Notes: generated by a model not told the origin, from the letters alone. A DNA stretch of 64,000 bases from Leptotrichia hongkongensis (GCF_041538065.1 NZ_JBGORW010000010.1:11266-75265); one strand, 5' to 3'; positions 35,024-44,251 are shown, counted from the first letter of the stretch. A program made the numbers and translations.

Positions 35024-35584
35024 ATGAAAAAAATTATCTTAATGTTAATGCTTGTTTTAGCAAGTTTCGCTTTTGCCACAATAACAGAGCAAGACACTGA
35101 CAACTTTTTTTCTCCTAAAACACAGGTTTATATTTCAAATCAGAAAGACTGGTTCTTTGGACAATATCCAGATGATTTCGAGGGAGAAAATACTAAATGG
35201 GAAAAACATAATTATTTTATCTATGTTCTTCCAGTTGGGAAAAAATATAAAATTGCCTATACTCCTTTTGAAGAAGTTACTTCTTATGATAAAGAAGGGT
35301 ATCCTACATTAACTTATACAACAACAACAGGATATGTTGTAAAAAGTAGAAAAAATGAGAAAATACCCGCAGCATCTTCATACAATTATAATATTATGTT
35401 TATAGGTATGCGTACTGGTACAGAAATAAAAAATGGAAAAAAATATGAAAGAGATAATTATCAAATTCTTTCAGAAAGTGAATTAAATGCTTTATTAAAA
35501 TCTAAAAATGCCAAAAGACTTGATCCTGCTACAGAAAAGAATACGAAAGCCTGGCTAGATTGGATATTGCATAATACTAATTAA
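35024..35584 (+). CDS. Exported protein of unknown function, paralogue of 40021-40581
   Basis: This 186-residue protein has a signal peptide (MKKIILMLMLVLASFAFA). The mature domain contains YISNQKDWF, KYKIAYTPFEE, SYDKEGYPTLTYTTTT, GTEIKNGKKYERD and a C-terminal LLKSKNAKRLDPATEKNTKAWLDW. The protein at 40021-40581 has the same length and matches at about 70 percent of positions. No family recognised. It follows the MORN_2 gene by 36 bp with AAAGGAG before the ATG. Confidence 0.65.
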   Translation: MKKIILMLMLVLASFAFATITEQDTDNFFSPKTQVYISNQKDWFFGQYPDDFEGENTKWEKHNYFIYVLPVGKKYKIAYTPFEEVTSYDKEGYPTLTYTTTTGYVVKSRKNEKIPAASSYNYNIMFIGMRTGTEIKNGKKYERDNYQILSESELNALLKSKNAKRLDPATEKNTKAWLDWILHNTN

Positions 35585-35631
35585 ATTATTCTATAACAAA
35601 AAATTATAATAAAAGAAAGAAGGAAAAATTT

Positions 35632-35919
35632 ATGAAAAAAACTATATTATTATTTATGCTGGCAACATCTCTATTTGCTTTTTCAGCAAACAAAACTTCT
35701 AAAAAGAACAGAAGAATTAAAAAAGCAAGAACCACATCAACATCTAAAAAAAGCGGAAAAAAGAAAGATGCAATGAATATGGAAAGATTTAGCTTTCACG
35801 ATTTAGCAAACTATCCCAACCGCCCTGCACCTACCAATTATAAAAAAGTTCGAGAAGAATATTTTAGAAAAAATCCTGATAAAATTCCTCCAAGTATGAG
35901 AGATCAGTATGCGAAATAA
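35632..35919 (+). CDS. Small exported basic protein of unknown function
   Basis: This 95-residue protein has a signal peptide (MKKTILLFMLATSLFAFSAN). A strongly basic Lys/Arg/Ser/Thr-rich segment (about 21-50) follows, then a Pro/Tyr-containing C-terminus (NYPNRPAPTNYKKVREEYFRKNPDKIPPSMRDQY). It has no cysteine. The basic stretch could bind envelope polymers or nucleic acid; this is speculation. AAGAAGGAAA precedes the ATG. Confidence 0.55.
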   Translation: MKKTILLFMLATSLFAFSANKTSKKNRRIKKARTTSTSKKSGKKKDAMNMERFSFHDLANYPNRPAPTNYKKVREEYFRKNPDKIPPSMRDQYAK

Positions 35920-35956
35920 GATAAAACAAAATATTTAAAGAAAGGAAGAAAAGTCA

Positions 35957-36655
35957 ATGTCACAAATTATTCAAATTTTTAACGATTCTTCATCATTAAC
36001 ATTGAAACTCATATTTTTGGCTTCTATTATACTGCATATTCTCATTATAGTCCTATCTATAAGACGTAAGCCTCTCGAAGGAGTAACAAAAGGAAAAGTA
36101 TGGATTACATATCTTTTATCATACTGGCTATTAGGATTGGTGGCAGGAACAATTGCAGGAGCTGCTTTATTCCTTATACTAAAAGGTATATTTTACATTC
36201 TTAGCCTGTTTAATTATAGTCATCCAACTGAAATTACGATTTCTAGAATTGCAACAGCTGTACAATTTATAACTGGAGCAATTACTTTTGCTGTATTGAA
36301 CAAAAAATATCTAACTTCCAAAGATAATATTGCCAGAGAAGAAAATACTACTACAAAGCAATACATCTTACTAATTTTAAAACTAATCGGAATAGGGATA
36401 CTTGTATTATTTGCAATACCGTTAATTGCTCTATTTATAGCAGGTTATTTAGTATTTAAAGTGCTGGGAATCGGAAACTTCATTGGAAATGTTGCAGTAA
36501 ACAGAGTTAGAGAAGTACACGATGATATCGATATCCATACTTACGAAAGACAGCGATATAGCGGAAATGTTCAGCCACATGAACGAATTATTTCAGATTC
36601 AGAAGCAGAAGAAATTAAGGAAAGAATTAAAAAAAGAAATCAAATTTTTAAATAA
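35957..36655 (+). CDS. Membrane protein of unknown function
   Basis: This 232-residue protein has four or five hydrophobic segments (about 15-33, 48-80, 90-112, 130-165). A cytoplasmic charged C-terminal tail (about 170-232) ends EAEEIKERIKKRNQIFK. No family recognised. AAAGGAAG precedes the ATG, and it ends 17 bp before the next gene. Confidence 0.6.
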   Translation: MSQIIQIFNDSSSLTLKLIFLASIILHILIIVLSIRRKPLEGVTKGKVWITYLLSYWLLGLVAGTIAGAALFLILKGIFYILSLFNYSHPTEITISRIATAVQFITGAITFAVLNKKYLTSKDNIAREENTTTKQYILLILKLIGIGILVLFAIPLIALFIAGYLVFKVLGIGNFIGNVAVNRVREVHDDIDIHTYERQRYSGNVQPHERIISDSEAEEIKERIKKRNQIFK

Positions 36656-36672
36656 AAAAGGAAGTGAAAACA

Positions 36673-37131
36673 ATGAAAAAATTATTATTAGCAGGACTGT
36701 TAATTGGAAGTTTTGCATTCGGACAACAAATTACTGTGAAAAAAGGGAGCTACTGTACTGGATTTTCTAGTATAGGTGGAGATTTTGGAAATGCCACAGG
36801 AGAACATTTTAGATTTTACGATACTTGTAATATCAATGGAACAGAGTATAAAGATGTTGCTTTAGGGTACACTTGGGGAAAAAATGATACTGTAGATTCA
36901 AATAAATTTTTAAATAAAAAATTGAAATCTAATCACAAAACATACATACATCCAGGCATAAAGCTGGATTTTGAAAAAAATCTTCAAATAGACTTAAGAG
37001 GCTGGGGATTCCCAAAAACATCTGATTATCTATTTGAAAATATTGGACATAAGAGTAGAACTGTAAAAAATTATTTTGGGTTTGAAATGATAGAATATAA
37101 AAAACTTCCGTTTACTGATGAAATAAAATAA
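36673..37131 (+). CDS. Small exported protein of unknown function
   Basis: This 152-residue protein has a signal peptide (MKKLLLAGLLIGSFAFG). The mature part has two cysteines (SYCTGF and DTCNING) that could form a disulphide and many aromatic residues. The ATG at 36673 was chosen because AAGGAAGTG precedes it; an upstream in-frame GTG at 36664 overlaps that site. No family recognised. Confidence 0.6.
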   Translation: MKKLLLAGLLIGSFAFGQQITVKKGSYCTGFSSIGGDFGNATGEHFRFYDTCNINGTEYKDVALGYTWGKNDTVDSNKFLNKKLKSNHKTYIHPGIKLDFEKNLQIDLRGWGFPKTSDYLFENIGHKSRTVKNYFGFEMIEYKKLPFTDEIK

Positions 37132-37173
37132 GGATATATTTATAGCAAAAAATTTGAAGAAAGGAAATAAAAT

Positions 37174-37794
37174 ATGAATAAGCAAGCTGTCAGAATTACA
37201 CAATTTGTAATAAATTCTATTCTAACTTTTGTATCATTTACCAGTGCAATTTTAGTATTTCTTCTTTTAATCCCTCTTGCAATAACAGCTCTTATAAGTT
37301 TTTTTGTTCATAACTGGAGCTTCTTTTGGAATTTTCTGGTTATAGTAGCTATTTTGCTGGGAGTTGCATTTTTCGTAGAGACATTAAGCTTTAAACTTCC
37401 AGAAATGTTTGGAAAATTTTTTGAAGAAGAAAAAGAAGATGAAAAAATATATCAGGAGTATGAAAACTGGTTCAACGAATGGTACCAAAAAGAATACGAA
37501 AAATACCAGCAAAAATGGCAAGAACAGCAGAATCAGCAAGGGTACAGCACTCATTATTCAGCCGAAGATATAATTGAAAAATTTGAAGAGAATCTGAAAG
37601 TTCTTGGGCTTGATTCAAGTGGCGAACTAACTCTTCAAACTATAAAAAAGGCACACAGAGTAAAGGCAAAAGAATTTCATCCAGACAAAAACCCTGGAAA
37701 AGACACCACTGCCGATATGCAACGTGTAAATGCGGCAAAAGAATACTTGGATGCCAATCTGGAATACTATCTATCTAAAATATCTAAAAACTAA
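37174..37794 (+). CDS. Membrane-anchored J-domain protein
   Basis: This 206-residue protein has two N-terminal membrane helices (about 10-43 and 48-70). A Glu/Lys/Gln-rich coiled linker (about 80-122) follows, and a C-terminal J domain (about 139-205) carries the HPD motif at 169-171 (AKEFHPDKNPG). J domains stimulate the ATPase of DnaK-type Hsp70. A tethered J domain at the C-terminus, without the DnaJ Gly/Phe and zinc regions, suggests that it recruits DnaK to the inner membrane for clients in this gene block (inference). Confidence 0.8.
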   Translation: MNKQAVRITQFVINSILTFVSFTSAILVFLLLIPLAITALISFFVHNWSFFWNFLVIVAILLGVAFFVETLSFKLPEMFGKFFEEEKEDEKIYQEYENWFNEWYQKEYEKYQQKWQEQQNQQGYSTHYSAEDIIEKFEENLKVLGLDSSGELTLQTIKKAHRVKAKEFHPDKNPGKDTTADMQRVNAAKEYLDANLEYYLSKISKN

Positions 37795-37875
37795 AAAAGC
37801 AAAATTTTAAAAGTTAAAATTTTTGTAAAATACATGATAATACTTAGAAAATAATTATCAAAAGGAGGAAAAATA

Positions 37876-38361
37876 ATGAAATGTTTTTATCATCATGATA
37901 AAGATGCCCATGTTATATGTAAAAACTGTAACAAGGCGATCTGTACCGACTGTACAGTAGATATAAGAGGAGAAATGTACTGTCCTGACTGCTTTAGTAA
38001 TTTAATTGCCTATCAGGAAAAATATTTATCAAAATTAAAAATGGTTTACATTGTAGGTGGAATCATAGCAGCTGTCGTATTTTTCTCATTTGTTGGGAAG
38101 AATTTTGAAGGGGCATTGCTTCTGGCTATATGGTTTGGAAGTGCTCCAATAGGCTTATTTGCTTCAAAAAATGCACCAAGTCCATACGTACCAGTCTCTA
38201 TGGAAGGATTAGGAAAACTATTGCTAATGAAATTAGGAATAGCCCTTATTTTTGGACCAATTTTTGCAATAATTTCAATCTTTAATTATTTAAATACATC
38301 AAAGACTGTTCAAGAAAATAAGGCTTTACTTGAACAAATAATGAGTCATCAAGCAAGATAA
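37876..38361 (+). CDS. B-box-like zinc-binding membrane protein
   Basis: This 161-residue protein has an N-terminal Cys/His cluster (Cys3, His6 or His7, Cys15, Cys18, Cys23, Cys26, Cys36, Cys39) in the spacing of B-box-type zinc fingers (KCFYHH...CKNC...CTDC...CPDC). It is followed by two or three membrane helices (about 53-72, 80-96 and 115-140). Such proteins usually place the zinc domain on the cytoplasmic side as a binding module. AAAGGAGG precedes the ATG. Confidence 0.75.
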   Translation: MKCFYHHDKDAHVICKNCNKAICTDCTVDIRGEMYCPDCFSNLIAYQEKYLSKLKMVYIVGGIIAAVVFFSFVGKNFEGALLLAIWFGSAPIGLFASKNAPSPYVPVSMEGLGKLLLMKLGIALIFGPIFAIISIFNYLNTSKTVQENKALLEQIMSHQAR

Positions 38362-38466
38362 TCACGAAAATTTAGTTTTTATAGTATTCTATATTATCGT
38401 GTATTTCATAAAAATTTTAACTTTTAATATTTTTATGTAAAAAAATCAACAATGAAGGAGATTAAT

Positions 38467-38940
38467 ATGAAATCTAACGAATACAGTTACATAAAACTAT
38501 GTTATTTAGTAAAATATATCTTTATTGCTATTTTTGTCATAAGGGCATTAATTCTGAGTATGTTTTTTGGAAAAGCAATGAATGAACTGATGATAATGGT
38601 TGGTATTTATTCTGTTATTATTTTTTTCATTTTTAAAGGATGGTTTGAAATTGAAGGTTTAATAATAATGAGAGAGTTGAAAAGAAGAACAGATAAATTG
38701 CCCGTTCCAAAGGAAAATATCTTTAACTGGAATAACAAAGGCGAAGTTGGAATATTTTTTACCGATCCTGAAAAAGGGACATTTTGGTTTTGCAGCAACC
38801 AGACAGACTACAACTTATACGTTTATCCAATAATCGAATTTAATATATATGAAAATAATACTACAATTTTTTTTGAAAAAATAGCAGGCGATTGCGATTT
38901 ACAAAAATTTAAAGTTTTTAAACCAGTACAAACATATTAA
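38467..38940 (+). CDS. Membrane protein of unknown function
   Basis: This 157-residue protein has two N-terminal membrane helices (about 11-30 and 38-58) and a soluble C-terminal domain of about 95 residues (KRRTDKLPVPKENIFNW, then TFWFCSNQTDYNLYVYPIIEFNIYENN). The ATG at 38467 is preceded by AAGGAG; the ATG at 38452 overlaps it. No family recognised. Confidence 0.55.
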   Translation: MKSNEYSYIKLCYLVKYIFIAIFVIRALILSMFFGKAMNELMIMVGIYSVIIFFIFKGWFEIEGLIIMRELKRRTDKLPVPKENIFNWNNKGEVGIFFTDPEKGTFWFCSNQTDYNLYVYPIIEFNIYENNTTIFFEKIAGDCDLQKFKVFKPVQTY

Positions 38941-39018
38941 AAAAAATAAATTTATAAAATTAAAAAAATAGAGGAAATACAAAAAATCTATAAATAACGG
39001 AAAGGAATAATTTAAAAT

Positions 39019-39600
39019 ATGAAAAAAATTGTAACTTTATTTATATTACTGGCATTATTTACCGTATCCTGTGGAAAAAAAGTAAAGGTAGATGAGTCGC
39101 AATGTCTTAATCCCGATGAATTAAATCAGATGTTAGGAGAATATTACAGCAGTGCAGGAGGTCCTTCTGGAAATACTGACTCATTTGATGTAAACTATGA
39201 CAGATTTCTTAAAATACATGCCACTATCGGCTGTGAAATAAACGCAGGAAATGTAAAGGAAAAATTTGAAGCTTTTGAAGAATCCAGAAAAGAAGAAAAA
39301 CAAAACTTGATAATAAATGATAAAGCAATATATCCTCTTTTGGTACTAAAAACCTACAAATTATTACTTACATATAAATCAAGATATGCAACTGGAGACC
39401 ATCGAGAAGAATATGACCAAATGGTAAAAGAACTAGAAAATATGAAGCCAGATCAGTTTGAAAAAGAAACTGTCAAGACATACAATGAAATTACAAAACT
39501 TATTTCAAAAGAAAATATGCAAGATTTAAAAGGCTACTTAATCTATCCATATTCTAATGTAGCACATATATTACAAGGCGATGTTAAATGGACATATTAA
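39019..39600 (+). CDS. Lipoprotein of unknown function
   Basis: This 193-residue protein has a lipoprotein signal (MKKIVTLFILLALFTVSC, lipidated Cys18). The mature part is helical, acidic and basic by turns, with two further cysteines (SQCLNPDE and IGCEINAG). No family recognised. It ends the first half of the block and is followed by a terminator hairpin. Confidence 0.65.
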   Translation: MKKIVTLFILLALFTVSCGKKVKVDESQCLNPDELNQMLGEYYSSAGGPSGNTDSFDVNYDRFLKIHATIGCEINAGNVKEKFEAFEESRKEEKQNLIINDKAIYPLLVLKTYKLLLTYKSRYATGDHREEYDQMVKELENMKPDQFEKETVKTYNEITKLISKENMQDLKGYLIYPYSNVAHILQGDVKWTY

Positions 39601-40020
39601 AAGTTTTGAATCTAACACAGCAAATAACCTGAAAAATTAAACAATAAGCTGGGAGAAATCCCAGTTTCTTTCTATACTGTATCTTTATGAATATCTTTGA
39701 TTTCAAGGATTTTAATAAAAATTTATCTTTATAATTAATTATTTCAAACCCTTATTTTATCGTATTTAATCACTTTTATTTAATTATAACTTTATATTTA
39801 TAATAAAATAATAATTAATTTTGATATTTTATGTGATATAATATAAAAAATTTTATAATTCAAGGAAGAGTTATAAAATAAAGAGTTTTAAGTATAATAT
39901 AAAAAGGAAATGACCTAATTCCTTGTACTTTATAATATAAAATTATTAATTAAATAACAAAAAAACTAAATACTGGTACAAAGTTATTTAAAAAATTTGA
40001 AAATAAAGGAGAACTAAATC
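39601..40020. other. Intergenic region splitting the envelope-protein block
   Basis: This 420-bp stretch holds a terminator hairpin (39649-39664) and a probable promoter with extended -10 (TGATATAAT, ending 39842). A long A/T-rich leader of about 170 bases follows, with an AAGGAA/TTCCTT hairpin (39904-39925), before the 40021 gene. No gene seen. Confidence 0.5.
39649..39672 (+). terminator. Terminator-like hairpin after the 193-residue lipoprotein gene
   Basis: CTGGGA pairs with TCCCAG around GAAA, followed by TTTCTTTC. The T-run is interrupted, so termination may be partial. Confidence 0.6.
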
Positions 40021-40581
40021 ATGAAAAAACTTATTTTAATGTTAATGCTTATTTTAGGAACTTTTGCTTTTGCAGAAATAACGGAACAGGAAACTGACAG
40101 TTTCTTATTGCCAAAAGCTCAATTTTACATCTCAAATCAGAAAGACTGGTTTTTGGGAGAAGATCCAGCTGATTTTGATGGTGAATATACTAAATGGGAA
40201 AAGCATCATTATTTCATTAGTGTTCTTCCCATCGGAAATAAATATAAAATTGCCTATATACCTTTTGAAGAAATAAAATCTTACGACAAAGAAGGCTATC
40301 CTATTTTAACTTATACAACAACAAAACAATATGTTATAAAAAGCCAGAGAAAAGAAAATATACCTACAACAACTTCATATAATATTAACATTATGTTTGC
40401 AGGAATGTTTCCTGGAACAGAAATAAAAAATGGAAAAAAATATGAGAGAGACCGTTATCAAGTCCTTTCAGAAAGTGAATTAAATACTCTGTTAAAGTCT
40501 AAAAATGCGAAAAGACTTGATTCAACTACAGAAAAGAATACAAAATTATATTTAGACTGGTTATTCCATAACAATAATTAA
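40021..40581 (+). CDS. Exported protein of unknown function, paralogue of 35024-35584
   Basis: This 186-residue protein has a signal peptide (MKKLILMLMLILGTFAFA) and the same domain as the 35024 product, with matching blocks YISNQKDWF, KYKIAYIPFEE, SYDKEGYPILTYTTT, GTEIKNGKKYERD and SKNAKRLDSTTEKNTK. Both paralogues keep the same length without gaps, which points to conserved function after duplication. It opens the second transcription unit of the block. AAAGGAG precedes the ATG. Confidence 0.65.
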   Translation: MKKLILMLMLILGTFAFAEITEQETDSFLLPKAQFYISNQKDWFLGEDPADFDGEYTKWEKHHYFISVLPIGNKYKIAYIPFEEIKSYDKEGYPILTYTTTKQYVIKSQRKENIPTTTSYNINIMFAGMFPGTEIKNGKKYERDRYQVLSESELNTLLKSKNAKRLDSTTEKNTKLYLDWLFHNNN

Positions 40582-40627
40582 ATTGTTTTTCAATAAAAAA
40601 TTTTAAAGAAAGGAAATATAAGAAAAT

Positions 40628-41773
40628 ATGAAAAAGTTATCAATAGCAATTCTTATCTTGGCATTTATGGCATCTTGTTCAAATAAAGAAAATGGTAACA
40701 CAAAAAATAAAAATAATACTTCAAATCAAACAGCTGCCTATGTAAAGCCTCAAAATCCGCAAGGCCCTACAGTTGCACTTAACTTAACAGACTTTAAGAT
40801 TGACAATGATTTTATTTTATATCAAGGTACTCCATTCACAGGAAAAATTACGTTTGATACATTTTATGAAAGTGGATATTTTTTTGTAAAAAATGGTAAA
40901 CTGGAAGGAGAATCTGAAATAAATTACAAAATGAGCGGATTTAAAAGAAAAGATGTTTTCCAAAATAATATTATTTTAAGTTTTTCACAAATAAAAAATG
41001 GAATTACAACAGAATTTATATACGAAAAAAATGATACATCCTATGGAAAAAAAGTAGCTGAAGTTCGTACTTCGTATGGAAAAAATTCATACATCTTTAA
41101 TATAGCTAACAGTACTGGAAAAATAGAAGTTAATGGCAAAAAAGCAGATAATATTACAGTTTTAAGCAACAGTGTGAGCGGAATTGTTAAGGAAAACGGT
41201 TCTTTTTATAAAATCATCTATTCATATTCAGAAGGGCAAGTTACGGAAGAGAAGTATAAACTAGACTCTAAAGCTGACAAATCTGAAGTCTTAGTTGAAA
41301 AAAGACTTTTGGAAGCACTTTACTTGAAACCTGCTGAGAAATCGACTGGATTTATAAACGAAGAAGGAATTGAAAAATTAGATAGAATAATGTACCAGCT
41401 TGGAAAACCTGGGACTTCAACACCAACTTCAGGACAGCCAGCAGACCCTAATGCAACAGTTGTACCAAATACGGCACCTCAACAAAATCAATCTGGAACA
41501 AATCAGAATGATGACGATTTAGCAACATTAGACCGAGTTTACGATGAAGTAATGCATAAAAATAATTTGGCAATATTAAATACGTTTTCAAAAGAGAAAT
41601 TAGGCTATATAAGGAATACACTTTTTGCCAAGAAAGGATATAAATTTAAAAATCCTAAATATTCAAGCTACTTTTCTCAAAAAAGCTGGTATAATGGAAT
41701 ATATGATTCCGATGAAATATTAAATCCAGAAGAAAAAAGATTTGCTCTCATAATTAAGGAACGAGAAAAATAA
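40628..41773 (+). CDS. Lipoprotein with C-terminal YARHG domain
   Basis: This 381-residue protein has a lipoprotein signal (MKKLSIAILILAFMASC, lipidated Cys17). An Asn/Lys-rich linker and a beta-rich middle region (about 45-220) follow. A Pro/Thr/Gln low-complexity hinge (about 255-295) leads to a YARHG domain (about 310-375: LNTFSKEKLGYIRNTLFAKKGYKFKNPKYSSYFSQKSWY). YARHG domains are extracellular modules of unknown role, often surface-linked. In this copy the name-giving ARHG reads AKKG. Confidence 0.75.
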   Translation: MKKLSIAILILAFMASCSNKENGNTKNKNNTSNQTAAYVKPQNPQGPTVALNLTDFKIDNDFILYQGTPFTGKITFDTFYESGYFFVKNGKLEGESEINYKMSGFKRKDVFQNNIILSFSQIKNGITTEFIYEKNDTSYGKKVAEVRTSYGKNSYIFNIANSTGKIEVNGKKADNITVLSNSVSGIVKENGSFYKIIYSYSEGQVTEEKYKLDSKADKSEVLVEKRLLEALYLKPAEKSTGFINEEGIEKLDRIMYQLGKPGTSTPTSGQPADPNATVVPNTAPQQNQSGTNQNDDDLATLDRVYDEVMHKNNLAILNTFSKEKLGYIRNTLFAKKGYKFKNPKYSSYFSQKSWYNGIYDSDEILNPEEKRFALIIKEREK

Positions 41774-41880
41774 TATAGTAAAACTTATTTAAAACTAAAC
41801 TCAAAAGCTATGACTATTTTACTCAAACAATAAATTTATATAATTTTAGCAGTTTAAGTTAAAATAGGTTTGAGTATGTA
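41771..41880 (-). repeat. 110-base dispersed intergenic repeat, copy 1
   Basis: The reverse complement of this stretch aligns with 50868-50976 over its whole length at about four of five positions, with an identical block GTTTGAGTAAAATAGTCATA. It overlaps the stop codon of the YARHG gene. Confidence 0.65.
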
Positions 41881-41909
41881 ATCAAAAAACTGAAATATAA
41901 GGAGGAAAA

Positions 41910-43397
41910 ATGGAAAATCAGAATAATATAAAAAATGAAGAAAATAATACAAACTCTAATAACAACCAGTCTCAGGGATTTCTCGACAATATTCTTTCAA
42001 AGGACAACAACCAAAATAAACTTTTTTTAAAAAGTATTTTTGGATTAAGTGCTGCAATCTTAGCTGGAATACTGTGGCTAGCATTCAAAGGGCTTATGTT
42101 CTACATGCAAATTAAAAAGGTAGAAAAAGCCTCTTCCGGTTCAGATTTGATGGGAGGACTAGGGGCTCTTGGAGATGCTGGAACATCCATGCTGAATATT
42201 TTTCAAACTATTTCAAATGTTCATAACATCTTTAAATTTGGAACAATTCTATTAATAATCGTGCTTGTTCTGTCATATTTAAAAATGAAAAAGGGAAATT
42301 TGACAAGCAATTTTACAAAAATAAATTATTTATCAGCAGTTGGAGTCGCATTAATCGGAATTCTAGAAATTGTAAAAGTGGATAAATATATGAATATAGT
42401 AAAAAATCCACTTGCAGCTGGAATGTCAATGATGAGCAATCAGCAGGAAATACCAAATCCAAATCCGAAACTATGGATATTCTTTTCAGTGCTGTTCCTA
42501 ATTCTAGCAGTTATTTCTACAACAACAAACTATTTCAAGGCATTTAAAAGCAAGGACTTTGAAATGGCGGATGTACAAGCAGGAATCCAAACTGCCAAAG
42601 AAAAATACAACAAGATGGATTCAGGACAAAAGAAAAAAATTGGAATTATAGCGGCTGTAATCGTAGGAGCATTGGTACTTTACAATATTGGCGTGAATTA
42701 TATATTTTTAGATAATGTCGATTTTAGCAAAGCTTATGCTGTCAGAGTCACTGGAGATTCAGAAAATGCGTCAATATCATGGGAGACAAAATACGACTAC
42801 TATTACAAGATAAAAGAGGAAGCGAATAATAATAAGAAAGCACAAAAAGAAATGGAATTTCTAGATAATGGAGAAATTAGCATTGACTATCCTAAAGACA
42901 AGCAGTTTAAAAATGGAGACACAGTAACAGTGAATTTCACATATAATAAGGATTTAGCCAAAAAATTAAAAATTCGCCCTAAAAATACAAAAGTAAAAAT
43001 AAAAATAGAAAATCTTCCAAAAATCGCAAAAGAAGTTAATGAAGTAAAAAATTTAAAGGCATTTGTAACAAAACTTTCTCAAGCCAGGCTCGAAAATACC
43101 TATGACAACATGGCTTTCTATAATGTCGTTGATTTGTCTACATACTCAGCATTGCCAAATATTTATTACAAAAAAGACGATAGCGGACACTTGACTTTAA
43201 AATATTTTTACGGCTCTGTTTCTGCTGGAGAAGAAATTTTAGCGGTTACAGTAAAAAAAATTATTCTAGATAAAAATGGCAATATCATTTCATATGATGA
43301 TAATAAATTGGATGATAAAAATAACTATGAAAAATATTACAGCATTCCTGAAATAGAAGCTGCAATGAATTCAGAAGGATATATGCTGTTAAATTAA
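41910..43397 (+). CDS. Large membrane protein of unknown function
   Basis: This 495-residue protein has an Asn/Gln-rich cytoplasmic N-terminus (1-35) and four to five membrane helices (about 42-68, 108-126, 138-156, 190-208, 246-266). A C-terminal soluble domain of about 225 residues probably faces the periplasm. It contains FKNGDTVTVNFTYNKDLAKKLKIRPKNTKVKIKIENLPK, a segment resembling beta-rich modules in other envelope proteins. No family is assigned. GGAGG precedes the ATG, and a strong terminator follows. Confidence 0.65.
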   Translation: MENQNNIKNEENNTNSNNNQSQGFLDNILSKDNNQNKLFLKSIFGLSAAILAGILWLAFKGLMFYMQIKKVEKASSGSDLMGGLGALGDAGTSMLNIFQTISNVHNIFKFGTILLIIVLVLSYLKMKKGNLTSNFTKINYLSAVGVALIGILEIVKVDKYMNIVKNPLAAGMSMMSNQQEIPNPNPKLWIFFSVLFLILAVISTTTNYFKAFKSKDFEMADVQAGIQTAKEKYNKMDSGQKKKIGIIAAVIVGALVLYNIGVNYIFLDNVDFSKAYAVRVTGDSENASISWETKYDYYYKIKEEANNNKKAQKEMEFLDNGEISIDYPKDKQFKNGDTVTVNFTYNKDLAKKLKIRPKNTKVKIKIENLPKIAKEVNEVKNLKAFVTKLSQARLENTYDNMAFYNVVDLSTYSALPNIYYKKDDSGHLTLKYFYGSVSAGEEILAVTVKKIILDKNGNIISYDDNKLDDKNNYEKYYSIPEIEAAMNSEGYMLLN

Positions 43398-43415
43398 AAC
43401 AATAATAAATTTTTT

Positions 43416-43441
43416 AACTGGGATTTCTCCCAGTTTTTTTC
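43416..43441 (+). terminator. Intrinsic terminator ending the envelope-protein block
   Basis: An eight-pair perfect stem (AACTGGGA with TCCCAGTT), a four-base loop and a run of T. An A/T-rich flank on the other side may also serve the convergent liv operon. Confidence 0.9.
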
Positions 43442-43537
43442 TTCTCTAAAACTTCCCCAAAACAAAAAAACCATCCCAAAAAGCCAAAAAACTTTTCAAG
43501 ACAGTTTTCAAAAACAAATATTCTAATTTTTTTATTT

Positions 43538-44251
43538 TTATCCTCCAAGATAAGCCTTCTTAATTTCAGGATTTGTAAGCAGTTCCTTCCCTGTTCCTTC
43601 CAGAATTATTTTTCCAGTTTCCAGAACGTAGCCTCTGTCTGCAATTGATAGTGCCATATTGGCATTTTGTTCCACTAACAGCACAGTTACGTTTTCTTCT
43701 TTATTAATTCTTACAATTATGTTAAAAATTTCCTGCACTAATAACGGTGCTAGTCCCATTGACGGCTCATCTAGCAATAATAGTGAAGGATTTGACATTA
43801 AGGCTCTTGCCATTGCTAGCATTTGCTGTTCTCCTCCACTCATTGTTCCTGCCATCTGTTTTTTACGTTCAGCAAGTCGTGGAAACAGTGAGAACATATG
43901 CTCCATATCTTTTTTTATTTGATCTGTATCATTTCTTGTAAATGCTCCCATTTCCAAATTTTCCAGTACAGTTAATTCTGTAAAGATTCTACGTCCTTCT
44001 GGAACATGTGCCATTCCACGGCTGACAAGCTTGTAAGCATCAATGTTAGTTACATTTTCCCCACTTAGGGAAATTTCTCCCGATTTTATTGGTACAAGCC
44101 CTGAAATAGCGTGAAGTGTAGATGTTTTTCCTGCACCATTTGCACCAATTAGAGAAACGATTTCACCTTTTTTTATCTGAAATGAAATGTTTTTTATAGC
44201 GTGAATTCCGCCATAATATACATTTAAATCATTTACATTTAAAATATTCAC
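43538..44251 (-). CDS. livF: Branched-chain amino-acid ABC transporter ATP-binding protein LivF
   Basis: This 237-residue ABC ATPase has Walker A GANGAGKTST, Q-loop, signature MSGGEQQMLAMARAL, Walker B LLLLDEPSMGLAP and an H-loop region LLVEQNAN. The MAHVPEGRRIFTELTVLENLEMGA segment is typical of LivF. The start codon is GTG at 44251, placed four bases after AAGGAGG. It is the last gene of the minus-strand liv operon. Confidence 0.95.
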   Translation of the reverse strand: MNILNVNDLNVYYGGIHAIKNISFQIKKGEIVSLIGANGAGKTSTLHAISGLVPIKSGEISLSGENVTNIDAYKLVSRGMAHVPEGRRIFTELTVLENLEMGAFTRNDTDQIKKDMEHMFSLFPRLAERKKQMAGTMSGGEQQMLAMARALMSNPSLLLLDEPSMGLAPLLVQEIFNIIVRINKEENVTVLLVEQNANMALSIADRGYVLETGKIILEGTGKELLTNPEIKKAYLGG

